Shown piece after piece: positions 52,614 through 63,060 of a DNA stretch of 64,000 nucleotides (position 1 is its first letter; every line of letters begins with the position of its first letter). Source of the stretch: Pyxidicoccus parkwaysis (GTDB lineage Bacteria; Myxococcota; Myxococcia; Myxococcales; Myxococcaceae); contig NZ_CP071090.1 of assembly GCF_017301735.1 (NCBI RefSeq), positions 3,958,001-4,022,000 on the forward strand, written 5' to 3'. A program made the translations under genes and the position numbers. The notes under the pieces were generated by a model that was not told the DNA's origin, made no database searches, and worked only from the letters and a program-made list of their open reading frames with translations.

Positions 52614-53384
52614 TCAGCCCGGGGTGTCTCCCCCCGACGTTTCGGGGGATGCGGGGCGGGGCTCGGCGGATGTGGGCAAGCGCTGCGGGAGCATGTCCAG
52701 CGTCATCCGGGCCGCGGCCTGCTCCGCCTCCTTCTTGCTGCGGCCGGTGGCGCGCGCGAAGGGCTCGTCGCCGATGAGGACCTCCACCTCGAACGTCTTC
52801 GAGTGCTCCGGGCCGGACTCCGACACCACCCGGTAGCGCGGCGGCATCTTCAGCCGCTCGTGGATGACCTGGCCCAGCGCCGTCTTGTAGTCCTTGTCCA
52901 GACCGGAGGCCGCCTCGTCGATGAGGTCCGCGAAGAAGCGGTCCACCAACTGGAGCACCGGCTCCATGCCCGAGCTCAGGTACACGGCGCCGAAGACGGC
53001 CTCCATGGCGTCCGCCAGGAGCGAGTTCTTCTCGCGGCCCTTGTACTTGTCCTCGCCCCGGCCCAGCAGCAGCAGGTCCCCCAGCGGAACCCGCCGCGCC
53101 ACCAGGGCCAGCCCCTCCTCGTGGACGAGGCGGGCGCGCACCTTGGTGAGGAAGCCCTCCGGCACGTCCGGGTAGCGCCGCCACAGCCGGTCCGCGACGG
53201 CGAGATTCACCACGGCGTCGCCGAAGAACTCCAGGCGCTGGTTGTCCTTCAGCCGCAGGTCCGGGTTCTCGTTGACGTACGTCTTGTGGGTGAGCGCTTC
53301 AATCGCCAGGTCGTGCTGGGCAATGGAAACGCCCAGGCGGGTTTCCAGGAGCTGCACCCGCTCGACGAGGTTGAGTTTCTCCAC
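52614..53384 (-). CDS. rnc: Ribonuclease III
   Basis: 256 residues from a GTG at 53384; AGGAG lies 8 bases upstream and overlaps the stop of the preceding gene. The catalytic signature is RLEFFGDAVVNL, with the second acidic site in LLADAMEAVFGAVYL. A double-stranded RNA-binding domain follows (KTFEVEVLIGD, GRSKKEAEQAAARM) and a short acidic/Pro tail. It cleaves double-stranded RNA in rRNA maturation. Linkage to era is a common bacterial arrangement. Confidence 0.97.
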   Translation of the reverse strand: MEKLNLVERVQLLETRLGVSIAQHDLAIEALTHKTYVNENPDLRLKDNQRLEFFGDAVVNLAVADRLWRRYPDVPEGFLTKVRARLVHEEGLALVARRVPLGDLLLLGRGEDKYKGREKNSLLADAMEAVFGAVYLSSGMEPVLQLVDRFFADLIDEAASGLDKDYKTALGQVIHERLKMPPRYRVVSESGPEHSKTFEVEVLIGDEPFARATGRSKKEAEQAAARMTLDMLPQRLPTSAEPRPASPETSGGDTPG

Positions 53385-53389
53385 GCGCG

Positions 53390-54253
53390 TTACTCCTGTG
53401 GCGCGTCCGGACCCACCAGCCTCACGGCCTCGGGGGGGACCTTCAGCAGGTCCGCCACCATCCGGACGATGCCGGGAAATTCATCCAGCTCGAACCGCCC
53501 CGCCCACACCTTGCCCTGGGCCCCCGCCAGCAGGCCCCGGAAGGTGCGCCCCGCCACCCGCGCCGCGGCGAAGCGGTAGGGACGGCCCTCCACCTGGAGC
53601 TGGGCCAGCAGCTCCAGGCTGCTGCGCGGGGGCACCAACGCCTCCACCCCGAACTTCTCCACGATGTCCGCGAAGCGCACCAGGCCGGCACCCACGGGCA
53701 CGGGCTGGGGCCGGGCCGCCGGCTCGCCGAACAGCGCGGAGAGATAGCCCGTCAGCGCGGCCCGCTCCCGGAACTCGGACAGCTCCAGCGTGTGGCCGCT
53801 CGCGCCACGGGCTTCTTCGCCGCCGCGCACCACCCGGGCCACCCGGAAGTTGCCCAGCCGGTCCGCCACCAGCATGACGGTCAGCTCACCGTCCGCCACC
53901 TCGGTGGCCAGCTCCAGCGTCTCCGGGTCCACGCGCGGGACGAGCCCCAGCACCTGGAGCTCCGCCGAGCGCCGCTGGACGTGGAAGATGTGCTCGTTGA
54001 AGGCGTCGGACAGCAGCGCCTCGATGTCCGAGACGTCGCTGAGGGCCCCCACCAGGATGGGCGCCAGCCCCACCACCGCCGCGGGGGCAATGGGGATGAG
54101 CCGGTCCCCCATCACCTGGAAGGTCACCTCGGGGATGAAGGCCCGGGTGACAGGGTTCACCAGAGGCGAAGACTCCAGGTCCAGCACCGCCTCGGTGCCG
54201 GCCGCGTCCTCCCTCACTTGCAGCCCGAGTGCCTCCAGCCGAGCCGTTTCCAT
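53390..54253 (-). CDS. Hypothetical protein in the rnc operon
   Basis: 287 residues from the ATG at 54253, whose last base arrangement overlaps the acyl-CoA dehydrogenase stop (TGATG); a GTG one codon earlier is possible. A soluble protein with beta-rich N-terminal part (VTFQVMGDRLIPIAPAAV), an acidic middle (LELATEVADGELTVMLV) and a C-terminal part with KVWAGRFELDEFPGIVRMVADLL. No Cys or signal peptide was seen. I do not recognise the family. The tight coupling to rnc (5-base gap) and to the dehydrogenase gene means it is translated, but gives no clear function. Confidence 0.8.
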   Translation of the reverse strand: METARLEALGLQVREDAAGTEAVLDLESSPLVNPVTRAFIPEVTFQVMGDRLIPIAPAAVVGLAPILVGALSDVSDIEALLSDAFNEHIFHVQRRSAELQVLGLVPRVDPETLELATEVADGELTVMLVADRLGNFRVARVVRGGEEARGASGHTLELSEFRERAALTGYLSALFGEPAARPQPVPVGAGLVRFADIVEKFGVEALVPPRSSLELLAQLQVEGRPYRFAAARVAGRTFRGLLAGAQGKVWAGRFELDEFPGIVRMVADLLKVPPEAVRLVGPDAPQE

Positions 54254-55398
54254 CACGCCCCTTTGAAGATTTCGCGGGCGATGATGGTGCGCTGGATCTC
54301 GCTCGTGCCCTCGCCGATTTCACAGAGCTTCGCGTCGCGCAGGTAGCGCTCCACGGGGAACTCCCGCGTGTAGCCGTAGCCGCCGTGGATCTGCACCGCC
54401 TTGTTGCAGGCGCGCATGGCCGACTCGGAGGCGAAGAGCTTCGCCATGGAGGCCTCCTTCGAGTACGGCTTGCCCTCGTCCGCGAGCCGCGCCGCGCGGT
54501 GCACCAGGAGGCGCGCCGCGTCCACTTCCGTCTTCATGTCCGCCATCATCCAGCGCAGGCCCTGGAACTCGCTGATGGGCTGGCCGAACGCGGTGCGCTC
54601 GCGCGAGTAGCGGATGGACTCCTCCAGGGCGCCGCGCCCCAGGCCCACCGCGAGCGCGCCGATGGTGATGCGGCCCTTGTCGAGGATCTTCATCGTGTCG
54701 ATGAAGCCGTGGTCCACCTCGCCCACGCGGAAGGAGTCCGGCACCTCGACGTTCTCCAGGATGAGCTCGGCGGTGTCCGACGAGCGCATGCCCAGCTTGC
54801 CGTGGATGGCGCGCTGGCTGAAGCCCGGCATGCCCTTCTCCAGCAGGAACGCGGTGACGCCCTTCTGCTTCTTCTCCGGCGAGGAGATTGCCAGCACCAC
54901 GAAGACATCGCCCACGGTGCCCTGGGTGATGAACATCTTGGTGCCGTTGAGCACCCAGTTGTTCCCCTTGCGGACGGCTGTGGTCTTCATGCCGGAGGCG
55001 TCCGAGCCGGAGCCGGGCTCCGTCAGGCCCCACGCGCCCAGGTACTCGCCGGTGGCGAGCTTGGGCAGGTACTTCTTCTTGAGCGCCTCGCTGCCGAACA
55101 CGCGCAGGTGGCTGGTGCCCAGGCCGTTGTGGCTCGCCACCGTCAGCGCGAGCGAGCCGTCATACCGGGCGATCTCCTCCACGGCGACCGCCACGGCGAG
55201 CGAGTCCATGGCCGCACCGCCGTACTCCTCGGCGACCAGCATGCCCATGACGCCCAACTGGCCCAGCTCCCGGACGACTTCCAGCGGGAACTTCTCGTCC
55301 TTGTCCCAGTCACGGGCGTACGGCTTCACCCGGCGTTCGCAGAAGTCCCTGAGGGAGGATTGGAGGGCGCGGTGGCTTTCAGGAAGTTCGAAATCCAT
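54253..55398 (-). CDS. Acyl-CoA dehydrogenase
   Basis: 381 residues, standard for short-chain FAD acyl-CoA dehydrogenases. FAD-binding segment [20 protein letters not shown]. The catalytic base region is [26 protein letters not shown], with the family signature just before the catalytic Glu in EGTSEIQ. It oxidises an acyl-CoA to the enoyl-CoA. Nearby carboxyltransferase, enoyl-CoA hydratase and HMG-CoA-lyase genes resemble a leucine/isovalerate route, so isovaleryl-CoA is a possible substrate, but butyryl-type activity cannot be excluded. The gene follows the carboxyltransferase with 71 bases between. Confidence 0.95.
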   Translation of the reverse strand: MDFELPESHRALQSSLRDFCERRVKPYARDWDKDEKFPLEVVRELGQLGVMGMLVAEEYGGAAMDSLAVAVAVEEIARYDGSLALTVASHNGLGTSHLRVFGSEALKKKYLPKLATGEYLGAWGLTEPGSGSDASGMKTTAVRKGNNWVLNGTKMFITQGTVGDVFVVLAISSPEKKQKGVTAFLLEKGMPGFSQRAIHGKLGMRSSDTAELILENVEVPDSFRVGEVDHGFIDTMKILDKGRITIGALAVGLGRGALEESIRYSRERTAFGQPISEFQGLRWMMADMKTEVDAARLLVHRAARLADEGKPYSKEASMAKLFASESAMRACNKAVQIHGGYGYTREFPVERYLRDAKLCEIGEGTSEIQRTIIAREIFKGA

Positions 55399-55469
55399 GG
55401 TGTCGGCAGGATCTATAGCAGAGCGCCCCAGCGCAGGCCGGGGGCTTCCAAAGAGAGCAGGTTTTCTAC

Positions 55470-56999
55470 TCAGACGGGATAGACACCGTGCTTCTTCTCG
55501 GCACGGGGGGCGTGGCGCTGGGCGTACAGCCGGTAACGCTGGCTCAGCTCCTGACGCAGGAGGTCGCCGGGGACGATCTCGTCGATGACCAGCTCGCTGG
55601 CCAGCTTGTAGATGTCCACGTCGGCCTTGTACTCGTCGCGCAGCTTCTGGACGTAGGCCGGCCGCTCGGCCTCGGGCAGCTCCTGAATCTTGTTGTAGTA
55701 GACGGCATTCACGGCCGCCTCCGGGCCCATGACGGCGATCATCGCGCCGGGCAGCGCCAGGGTGGCCTCGGGTGCGAAGCCGGGGCCGCTCATGGCGTAG
55801 AGGCCGGCGCCGTAGGCCTTGCGCACCACCACGCAGATCTTGGGGACGCTCGCTTCGGACACGGCGGAGATCATCTTCGCGCCGGCGCGGATGATGCCGG
55901 CCCGCTCCACCTTGGTGCCGATCATGAAGCCCGGCACGTCCGCCAGATAGAGCAGCGGGATGTTGAACGCGTCACACAACCAGATAAAGCGCGCGGCCTT
56001 GTCCGCGCTGTCCACGAAGAGCACGCCGCCCTTGTACTTGGGCTGGTTGGCGACGATTCCCACGGGCATGCCGTCGATGCGAGCGAGGCCCGTGATGAGC
56101 TCCTGCGCGAAGAGCTTCTTCACCTCGAACCAGCTGTCCTCGTCGATGAGCTCCTTGATGAGCGCATGCATGTCGAAGGGCTTGTTCTGGTCCGCGGGGA
56201 CGATCTCCTCCACGCGCTTGCCGCTGCCCTTCGGCGCAACGGGCTGCGCATCCGGAGCGCGCTGGCTGAAGTTCTCCGGGAAGTAGCTGATGTACTTCTT
56301 GGCGGCGGAGATGGCCTCCTCCTCCGACTTCACCAGCACGTCGCCCACGCCGGAGATGGAGCAGTGCATCTTCGCGCCGCCCATCTCCTCGAGCGTCACC
56401 TTCTCGCCAATCACCATCTCCGCCATGCGCGGGCTGCCCAGGTACATGGAGGCGTTGCCGTCCACCATGATGACCAGGTCGCAGAACGCGGGGATGTACG
56501 CGCCACCGGCGGCGGAGGGTCCGAAGAGGAGGCACACCTGCGGCACGAAGCCGGACATGTGCACCTCGTTGTAGAAGATGCGGCCCGCGCCGCGGCGGCC
56601 GGGGAACATCTCCACCTGGTCGGTGATGCGGGCACCGGCGGAGTCCACCAGGTAGAAGAGCGGGCAGCGGAGCGAGCGGGCCGTCTCCTGGATGCGGAGG
56701 ATCTTCTCCACGGTGCGGGCGCCCCAGCTGCCCGCCTTCACGGTGGAGTCGTTGGCCATGATGGCCACGGTGCGGCCGGCGACCTTGCCCAGGCCGATGA
56801 TGACGCCGTCCGAGGGCAGCTCCGGGTCCAGGTTGTTGGCGAGCTTCGCGTCCTCGACGAAGGAGCCCTCATCCACCAGCAGGCGGATGCGCTCACGGGC
56901 GAACAGCTTGCCCGCTTCCTTGTTCTTCGCGTGGTACTTCTCCGCGCCGCCCTTCTCCACCTGCGAAATCTTTTCCAGCAGCTTCGAGTCTTGGGACAT
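55470..56999 (-). CDS. Acyl-CoA carboxylase carboxyltransferase (beta) subunit
   Basis: 509 residues from the ATG at 56999. Starts like propionyl/methylcrotonyl carboxylase beta subunits ([17 protein letters not shown]). Two crotonase-like halves: [22 protein letters not shown] with [14 protein letters not shown], and [20 protein letters not shown] with [15 protein letters not shown]. It transfers CO2 from carboxybiotin to an acyl-CoA. No biotin-carboxylase/BCCP partner is in the window. Propionyl-CoA and 3-methylcrotonyl-CoA are both possible given mutA and the HMG-CoA-lyase gene nearby. Confidence 0.95.
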   Translation of the reverse strand: MSQDSKLLEKISQVEKGGAEKYHAKNKEAGKLFARERIRLLVDEGSFVEDAKLANNLDPELPSDGVIIGLGKVAGRTVAIMANDSTVKAGSWGARTVEKILRIQETARSLRCPLFYLVDSAGARITDQVEMFPGRRGAGRIFYNEVHMSGFVPQVCLLFGPSAAGGAYIPAFCDLVIMVDGNASMYLGSPRMAEMVIGEKVTLEEMGGAKMHCSISGVGDVLVKSEEEAISAAKKYISYFPENFSQRAPDAQPVAPKGSGKRVEEIVPADQNKPFDMHALIKELIDEDSWFEVKKLFAQELITGLARIDGMPVGIVANQPKYKGGVLFVDSADKAARFIWLCDAFNIPLLYLADVPGFMIGTKVERAGIIRAGAKMISAVSEASVPKICVVVRKAYGAGLYAMSGPGFAPEATLALPGAMIAVMGPEAAVNAVYYNKIQELPEAERPAYVQKLRDEYKADVDIYKLASELVIDEIVPGDLLRQELSQRYRLYAQRHAPRAEKKHGVYPV

Positions 57000-57207
57000 G
57001 GCCCGGGCCACATAGCAGAAAGGTTTCCGCCTGGCTGCCTTCTCGCCGAGGGTGCGGCGCGTCGTGACGTCCAGCTTACGACGCAGTGTGTGAACGAGGG
57101 GGCGCGGGGGGTGCCGCTGACGGCTCCCCTCCCTACCTTGGAACCTCAACGGGGGCGTGCATGCGAGCGACAGCGCCTCCGGCACTCACCTGGCCCTGGA
57201 GGGACGC

Positions 57208-57567
57208 ATGTTCGCAGCAAAGAAAAACAAGTGGATGGCGAAGGGGTTGGCCAAGAGCGACCTCATGCGCAAGGCGGTCGCGCACAAGCTCATCAATGAC
57301 CTGCCCCGCGCCGCGCGCCGGCAGTGGGAAGACTTCGACCCGGACGATGTCCTGAACCTGGTGGGCCTGAGCACCTACAAGCCCGTGCGCAGCGGCCTGG
57401 GCGGCCTGGGTGTCTTCGTCATCGGCGTGGTCGCCGGTGGCGTGGCGGCGCTGCTCCTCGCCCCGAAGACGGGCACCGAGCTGCGCACCACCGTCAAGGA
57501 CAAGGCCATTGGCTACATGAACAAGCAGGGTGTCAACATCAGCCCGGAGAAGACCGCCAGCGCCTGA
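57208..57567 (+). CDS. YtxH-like membrane protein
   Basis: 119 residues from the ATG at 57208, with GGAGGG just upstream. A charged N-terminal half, then one hydrophobic segment (LGVFVIGVVAGGVAALLLA) followed directly by PKTGTELR, the Gly-rich helix plus P-K-T/S-G pattern of the YtxH family. Function unknown; such proteins are often stress-related. Divergent from the carboxyltransferase gene. Confidence 0.8.
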   Translation: MFAAKKNKWMAKGLAKSDLMRKAVAHKLINDLPRAARRQWEDFDPDDVLNLVGLSTYKPVRSGLGGLGVFVIGVVAGGVAALLLAPKTGTELRTTVKDKAIGYMNKQGVNISPEKTASA

Positions 57568-57592
57568 TGTACCTGCTCACTGAATGAAGGTC

Positions 57593-57644
57593 CTTCGGGG
57601 GCGCCGGTCCTGCTCATCCAGGACGGCCGCCCCCGAAGTGTTTT
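57593..57644. terminator. Strong stem-loop between convergent genes
   Basis: CTTCGGGGGCG plus CCGGTCCTG pairs with CAGGACGG plus CCGCCCCCGAAG around a short loop (57593-57638), followed by TGTTTT on the plus strand. It ends the YtxH-like gene and may serve the convergent enoyl-CoA hydratase gene too. Confidence 0.8.
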
Positions 57645-57648
57645 CGCT

Positions 57649-58425
<777 letters not shown>

Positions 58426-58528
58426 GTGCGCTTCCCTCTCCAGGCCCGTCCGGCGGGCCGCCCTGGGACGCGGCAGAGTGCGGCGGGAAGCCGGGTCTGG
58501 CAAGGCGGAAACGGTTAGCATTGGACGC

Positions 58529-60475
58529 ATGTCCTCGCGCTTCACACCGCGTCGTCTCGTCCGCTGGGCCCCCTGGCTGCCCTCCACGCTCGCCCTGGTG
58601 GCCCTGGTTGCTCCCCTGATGGCCCTGGCCCGGGGCGGCGGTGGCGAGCACTACACGCGCCCCTCGTCGGACAACGATGGCGGTGGCGGCGGTGGCCTGC
58701 CCCTCTGGCTCATCTACGAGCTGTTCAGCCTCGTCTTCCGCTACCCGAAGGTGATGCTGCCGCTGATTGCCATCGGCGTCGGCGTCTGGTGGCTCTACAA
58801 GCGCAACCTGCACCCGGACGCCACCACGCGCCGGGCGCTGGAACAGCGCGAGGCGGACCGGCGCACGCAGGTGGGCCAGCGCGACGTGCAGGGTTGGGTG
58901 AATGCCCTCAAGCTGAAGGACTCCGCCTTCGAATTGCAGCCGGTGCTCGACAAGACGCGGTGGCTGTTCCTGGAGCTGCAGAAGGCGTGGTTCCTGCGCG
59001 ACATGACGCCCGTGCGGCCGTTCCTCTCGGACGCCACGTGGCAGCGCTTCAACGTGCAGCTCAAGCTCATGGATGCGCAGGGCGTGCGGGATGCGATTAC
59101 TGACTTCGAGGTGCTGGACGTCCAGCTCATCGGCCTCGCGCAGAGCCATTGGTACGACAGCATCCAGATTCGAGTCCACGCGCGGATGCGGGACACGGAC
59201 GTGCCCGCGTCGTTCACCGATGCGCAGGCCACGGACGCCGCGCGCAAGGTGGCCCCGGAGGCCTTCACCGAGGTGTGGACCTTCGTGCGCAAGCCCGGTG
59301 CGCAGACGCGGCTGGGGCAGGACCTGTTCCAGGGCAAGTGCCCCAACTGCGGTGCCCCGTTCGCGGGCGGAGCGGCGAACAAGTGCGAGTACTGCGGCGC
59401 GGTGGTGAACTCCGGTAACTACGACTGGACGCTGTCGGAGATCACGCAGGGCGTGGAGCACGTGCGCTACCACACGACGGTGGACGGCCTGCTCGCCGCG
59501 CGCGAGGAGGACCCCGCGCTCAACCTGGAGATTCTGGAGGACCGCGCGTCGCTGCTGTTCTGGAAGTGGATCGACTCGCAGAGCCGGGGCGACGCGAAGA
59601 CGCTGTCCAAGGTGGCCTACCCGGACGCCGTGCAGAAGCTGGGCTCGGAGCTGGAGGAACTACGCCGCAAGGGCCGGCGTCGCGTGTTCCTGGAGTGCGC
59701 GGTGGGCGCGGTGGACGTGCGCTCGCTGGAGATGGAGCCGCGGGGCTACGACGTGGCGCACGTGGACGTGCGCTGGAGCGCGCGCATGGGCGTGGGGCCG
59801 GTGAATGAGAAGCCTCCGCAGCTGCCCACGGTGCCGCAGCGGTTCATCTTCACGCTGGTGCGCAAGCACGGCGCGAAGACGAATACAGACAACGGCATGT
59901 CCACGGACCGCTGCCCCAACTGCAACGCGACGCTCACCGACAGCGCCGCCACCACGTGTGACTTCTGCGGCCAGCAGCTCGGTACGGGTGAGAGGGATTG
60001 GGTGCTCTCATCCGCCCTGCCCTTCGAGGCGTGGAACGTCGAGCATGGCGAGCGGCACCAGGCCAACGTGCTGCGCAAGTCAGTGGCTACGCAGAGCGAG
60101 CGCGAGAGTGTTCCCTCGCCCGGCGCCGACGTGGTCATGGACGTGCAGGAGCGCCAGCGGCTGCTCTACATGATGGCCGCGATTGCGGCCGCCGACGGCG
60201 TGGTGACGTCCAGCGAGCGGAAGCTTTTGAAGCTCTGCTCGGAGCGCTGGGGCGTGGAGTGGGACAACGTGGAGATGGCGCTGCGCTCGGGGCCGCAGTT
60301 GTTCGACCGGCTGGTGCCTCGCGGATCTCCGGAGGCGGAGCTCATCCTTCGCAACATCGTGGAGATTGCGATGGTGGATGGCCGCATCGACCGCAAGGAA
60401 CGGCGCATGCTGGAGACAGCCGCCCAGCACCTGGGGCTTCAGGAGAAGCTGTCCTCGATGTTGGGCGAGCTGTGA
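58529..60475 (+). CDS. Tim44-like/zinc-ribbon/TerB multidomain membrane protein
   Basis: 648 residues from the ATG at 58529. Residues 1-35 contain a signal or signal-anchor ([15 protein letters not shown]), then a Gly-rich stretch (DNDGGGGGG) and a second hydrophobic segment near 65-90. A Tim44-like domain ([30 protein letters not shown]) runs to about residue 250, then a zinc ribbon (CPNCG, CEYCG), a second Tim44-like copy, a second zinc ribbon (CPNCN, CDFCG), and a C-terminal TerB-like helical domain ([21 protein letters not shown] and [13 protein letters not shown]). Role unknown; an envelope or tellurite/stress-related scaffold is a guess. Confidence 0.82.
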   Translation: MSSRFTPRRLVRWAPWLPSTLALVALVAPLMALARGGGGEHYTRPSSDNDGGGGGGLPLWLIYELFSLVFRYPKVMLPLIAIGVGVWWLYKRNLHPDATTRRALEQREADRRTQVGQRDVQGWVNALKLKDSAFELQPVLDKTRWLFLELQKAWFLRDMTPVRPFLSDATWQRFNVQLKLMDAQGVRDAITDFEVLDVQLIGLAQSHWYDSIQIRVHARMRDTDVPASFTDAQATDAARKVAPEAFTEVWTFVRKPGAQTRLGQDLFQGKCPNCGAPFAGGAANKCEYCGAVVNSGNYDWTLSEITQGVEHVRYHTTVDGLLAAREEDPALNLEILEDRASLLFWKWIDSQSRGDAKTLSKVAYPDAVQKLGSELEELRRKGRRRVFLECAVGAVDVRSLEMEPRGYDVAHVDVRWSARMGVGPVNEKPPQLPTVPQRFIFTLVRKHGAKTNTDNGMSTDRCPNCNATLTDSAATTCDFCGQQLGTGERDWVLSSALPFEAWNVEHGERHQANVLRKSVATQSERESVPSPGADVVMDVQERQRLLYMMAAIAAADGVVTSSERKLLKLCSERWGVEWDNVEMALRSGPQLFDRLVPRGSPEAELILRNIVEIAMVDGRIDRKERRMLETAAQHLGLQEKLSSMLGEL

Positions 60476-60477
60476 GG

Positions 60478-60485
60478 AACATTCC
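60478..60485. repeat. Single GAACATTC copy of the array motif
   Basis: GGAACATTCC at 60477-60486 is the reverse complement of GGAATGTTCC, the form at 23220-23229. It again lies in the gap between two convergent genes (stops at 60475 and 60497). Confidence 0.6.
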
Positions 60486-60496
60486 AGAGCGCTGGG

Positions 60497-60949
60497 CTAC
60501 CGGAACAGGGTGAGCACCTGGGTGAACGTCCTGTCACCATTGGGAGTGGTGGTCAGCACGCCCCGCGCCCCCACGTAGGCCCCCGTGCCGCCGATGATGG
60601 GAATGAGCGAGGTGCCCGTCTCGGCCTCACGGCCCGCCACGGTGATGGTGCCGTTGGCCATGGTGAGCGTCCACTGGCACTCGCTGAACTGGCCCGGCAG
60701 CGTCCGGATGCAGTAGCCGCTGTTGCTGCCGATGGGCTGACGGGCCTCGTTCAGCAGGGGCTGGTCGAACACGAACATGTCTCCCGGCGAGTCCCCAGGC
60801 GCTCCCAGGTCCACCGGCGTGGCGATGCCGCTGCGGGCATCCGCGATGGTGACGAACGTGGTGTCCTGCTTCGCGTGGGCGCTGGAGAAGTTCAGCAACA
60901 GGGTGGCGGCAAGCACTGCGACAGCAGCCATGAGAAGGACGTTGCGCAT
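60497..60949 (-). CDS. Small secreted beta-barrel protein (allene oxide cyclase-like)
   Basis: 150 residues with a signal peptide of about 26 (VLLMAAVAVLAATLLLNFSSAHA). The mature domain is beta-rich: MFVFDQPLL, YCIRTLPGQFSECQWTLTM, GTITVAGREAETG and IIGGTGAYVGARGVLTTTP, a pattern of the allene oxide cyclase/dirigent-like barrel family. The ATG is preceded by GGAGACACAG. Two Cys in YCIRTLPGQFSEC could form a disulfide. Function in bacteria is unknown. Confidence 0.75.
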   Translation of the reverse strand: MRNVLLMAAVAVLAATLLLNFSSAHAKQDTTFVTIADARSGIATPVDLGAPGDSPGDMFVFDQPLLNEARQPIGSNSGYCIRTLPGQFSECQWTLTMANGTITVAGREAETGTSLIPIIGGTGAYVGARGVLTTTPNGDRTFTQVLTLFR

Positions 60950-61113
60950 TCTGTGTCTCCGTAGATTTGCCCCGCTGGGGGCGTGGAGACAGCGGTGTCT
61001 CAGAAGCGACAGTCCCTGGCAACCAGACCTCGAGCGGCCATGCCGGCTCAGGCCGCCGGCCGTCGGTGTCGGTTGCTCCGGTGCTTTTTGCGTACAAACA
61101 GATACGCGCGAAC

Positions 61114-62103
61114 TCAGCTCTGCGCGCTCTGCTGCTGCATGCGGCGCGAAGCCTTCTTCTCTCGCTCACCCAGCGCGGCCTGCAGGTACTTGCCCGCGAG
61201 CTTCCGGCCGATGAGCTCCTGCGCAATCTCCCCGGCCTCGACCAGCTTCTCCAGGTTGATGCCCGTCTCCACGCCCATGCCGTGCAGCATGAACACGGCA
61301 TCCTCGGTGGCCAGGTTGCCCGCCGCGCCCGGCGCATAGGGACAACCGCCGAGCCCGCCGATGCTCGCGTCGAACGTCGTCACGCCCGCAGAGAGTCCCA
61401 CCAGCGCATTGGCCAGCGCGGTGCCGCGCGTGTCGTGCATGTGCAGCGCGAGCTTCTCCACGGGGATGTACTTGAGCAGCGCCTCGAGGATTCGCTCCGT
61501 CTGGCGCGGCGTGCCCACGCCAATCGTGTCACCCAGGCTCAACTGATACAGGCCCGCGTCCACGAGCTGGCGGCAGATGTCCACCACCCGCTCCACCGGC
61601 ACGTCGCCCTCGTACGGGCAGCCCCACACCGTGGACAGGTAGCCGCGCACGCGCAGGCCCCCCTTGAGGGCCTCCACCGTCACCTCGCGCGCGCCCGCCA
61701 GCGCCTCCGCGATGCTCTTGTTGATGTTCTTCTTCGAGTGGGCCTCGGACGCGGAGATGAACACCGCCGCCTCTTCCAGCCTCGCATCCTTCGCGCGCTG
61801 CAAGCCCTTCAGGTTGGGCACGAGCGCGGAGAACACCACGCCCTCGCGCCGCCCCACCAGGCGCAGCAATTCCTCCGCGTCCGCGAGCTGCGGAATCCAC
61901 TTCGGCGACACGAAGGACGTCACTTCGATGCGCTTCTCGCCCGCGGCGACGAGCGCGTCGATGAGGCGCGCCTTGTCCCGCGTGGGCAGCGTGCGCAGCT
62001 CGTTCTGCAAGCCATCCCGGGGACCGACCTCGTAGACGTCGACCCGCTTCGGGAGCTGGCCCAGCCAGCCGGTTGTCACTCGGGAATTTGAGTTCGGATT
62101 CAC
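61114..62103 (-). CDS. HMG-CoA lyase family aldolase
   Basis: 329 residues from a GTG at 62103, 9 bases after the methyltransferase stop on the same strand. HMGL signature: VGPRDGLQNE, EVTSFVSPKWIPQ, LSLGDTIGVG, ALHMHDTRGTAL and GLGGCPYAPGAAGN, the last with the catalytic Cys. It should cleave 3-hydroxy-3-methylglutaryl-CoA to acetyl-CoA and acetoacetate, the last step of leucine degradation. In myxobacteria HMG-CoA metabolism also feeds isovaleryl-CoA for branched fatty acids. The N-terminal 15 residues may be longer than needed. Confidence 0.94.
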   Translation of the reverse strand: MNPNSNSRVTTGWLGQLPKRVDVYEVGPRDGLQNELRTLPTRDKARLIDALVAAGEKRIEVTSFVSPKWIPQLADAEELLRLVGRREGVVFSALVPNLKGLQRAKDARLEEAAVFISASEAHSKKNINKSIAEALAGAREVTVEALKGGLRVRGYLSTVWGCPYEGDVPVERVVDICRQLVDAGLYQLSLGDTIGVGTPRQTERILEALLKYIPVEKLALHMHDTRGTALANALVGLSAGVTTFDASIGGLGGCPYAPGAAGNLATEDAVFMLHGMGVETGINLEKLVEAGEIAQELIGRKLAGKYLQAALGEREKKASRRMQQQSAQS

Positions 62104-62112
62104 TGGACGAGC

Positions 62113-62841
62113 TCAGCGGCTTCGCAGCGCTGCTCCCACAATCAAATCGGTCGACCGGGTTGCCGGTGGCCCACCGTCCAGCCCACCGTGCACCCAGGCC
62201 GTCAAAAACCCCGTGCTTTCCAACAGCCGTGTCAGTTCCGCAAGGGGATAGTAGCGAATGGCATACGACGCGGTGAGACGCCGACCGGTCGGTAGGGTGA
62301 GCGTCCTCCGTCCCTCGTCCCTTCCTGTAACCGCGTCGAAGCGGCTCTGCTCCTCCAAGACGCTCCCGTCCGGAAGCGTCTGCTGGAACGCCGCCGCCGG
62401 TGACTCCACCAGTCGCTCGTACGGCACCGTCTGGAACACCAGCCTCCCTCCCGGCCTCAACACGCGAGCCACCTCGCGCAGGATGTGCACGTGCTCCTCA
62501 TCCGTGAAGGCGAAGAGTGTCGAGTACCAGGCGTAGGCCCCGGCCAGTGATGCCTGTTGAAACGGCAGCGCGCGCAGATCTCCCTGCACCGCGGGAAACC
62601 CTGTCCGCCGCATGGATAGTGATAGCGCGTCTAATTCCAGACCGATGACGCGACCGGCCAGCGGGCCCGAGGAATTGAGACGCACCGCGTGACGTCCGTG
62701 GCCGCAGCCCAGGTCCACCACGGGGGCGGGGCCGGGCACGTCCGCGAAGGCGCGCTCCAGGTACTCCACCTCGCGGGCCGTGACGGCCTCCGAGAGGAAC
62801 GGCAGCGTGCTGCGCAGGTAGAGCTCACCGAAGAAGGACAC
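62113..62841 (-). CDS. SAM-dependent methyltransferase, class I
   Basis: 242 residues from a GTG at 62841. Motif I is VVDLGCGHGRHAVRL, motif II region GLELDALSLSM, the post-II acidic stretch QGDLRALPFQ, and the motif III area VLRPGGRLVFQTVP. This is the common methyltransferase type 11 fold; the substrate cannot be read. It is followed 9 bases later by the HMG-CoA-lyase-like gene. Confidence 0.9.
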   Translation of the reverse strand: MSFFGELYLRSTLPFLSEAVTAREVEYLERAFADVPGPAPVVDLGCGHGRHAVRLNSSGPLAGRVIGLELDALSLSMRRTGFPAVQGDLRALPFQQASLAGAYAWYSTLFAFTDEEHVHILREVARVLRPGGRLVFQTVPYERLVESPAAAFQQTLPDGSVLEEQSRFDAVTGRDEGRRTLTLPTGRRLTASYAIRYYPLAELTRLLESTGFLTAWVHGGLDGGPPATRSTDLIVGAALRSR

Positions 62842-63060
62842 GGGCGTGTGACTCCCACCTCAAGGGCAGTGAGGCCTCCCGGCAAGGATACGGGCAGTGC
62901 GCCCTCGCTCAAGGGGCCCTCGGCACCCTGCTCCCACCCCGTGGACGTCGGACGCGGGACGTCATCGAACCCATTGCCCCCGGGCAGGCATTACGCCTAT
63001 GGGATGGGCACGGTGCTGCCCTCCAGGGCAAGGCGCCCCACTTCTCCGCGAGGACGCAGC

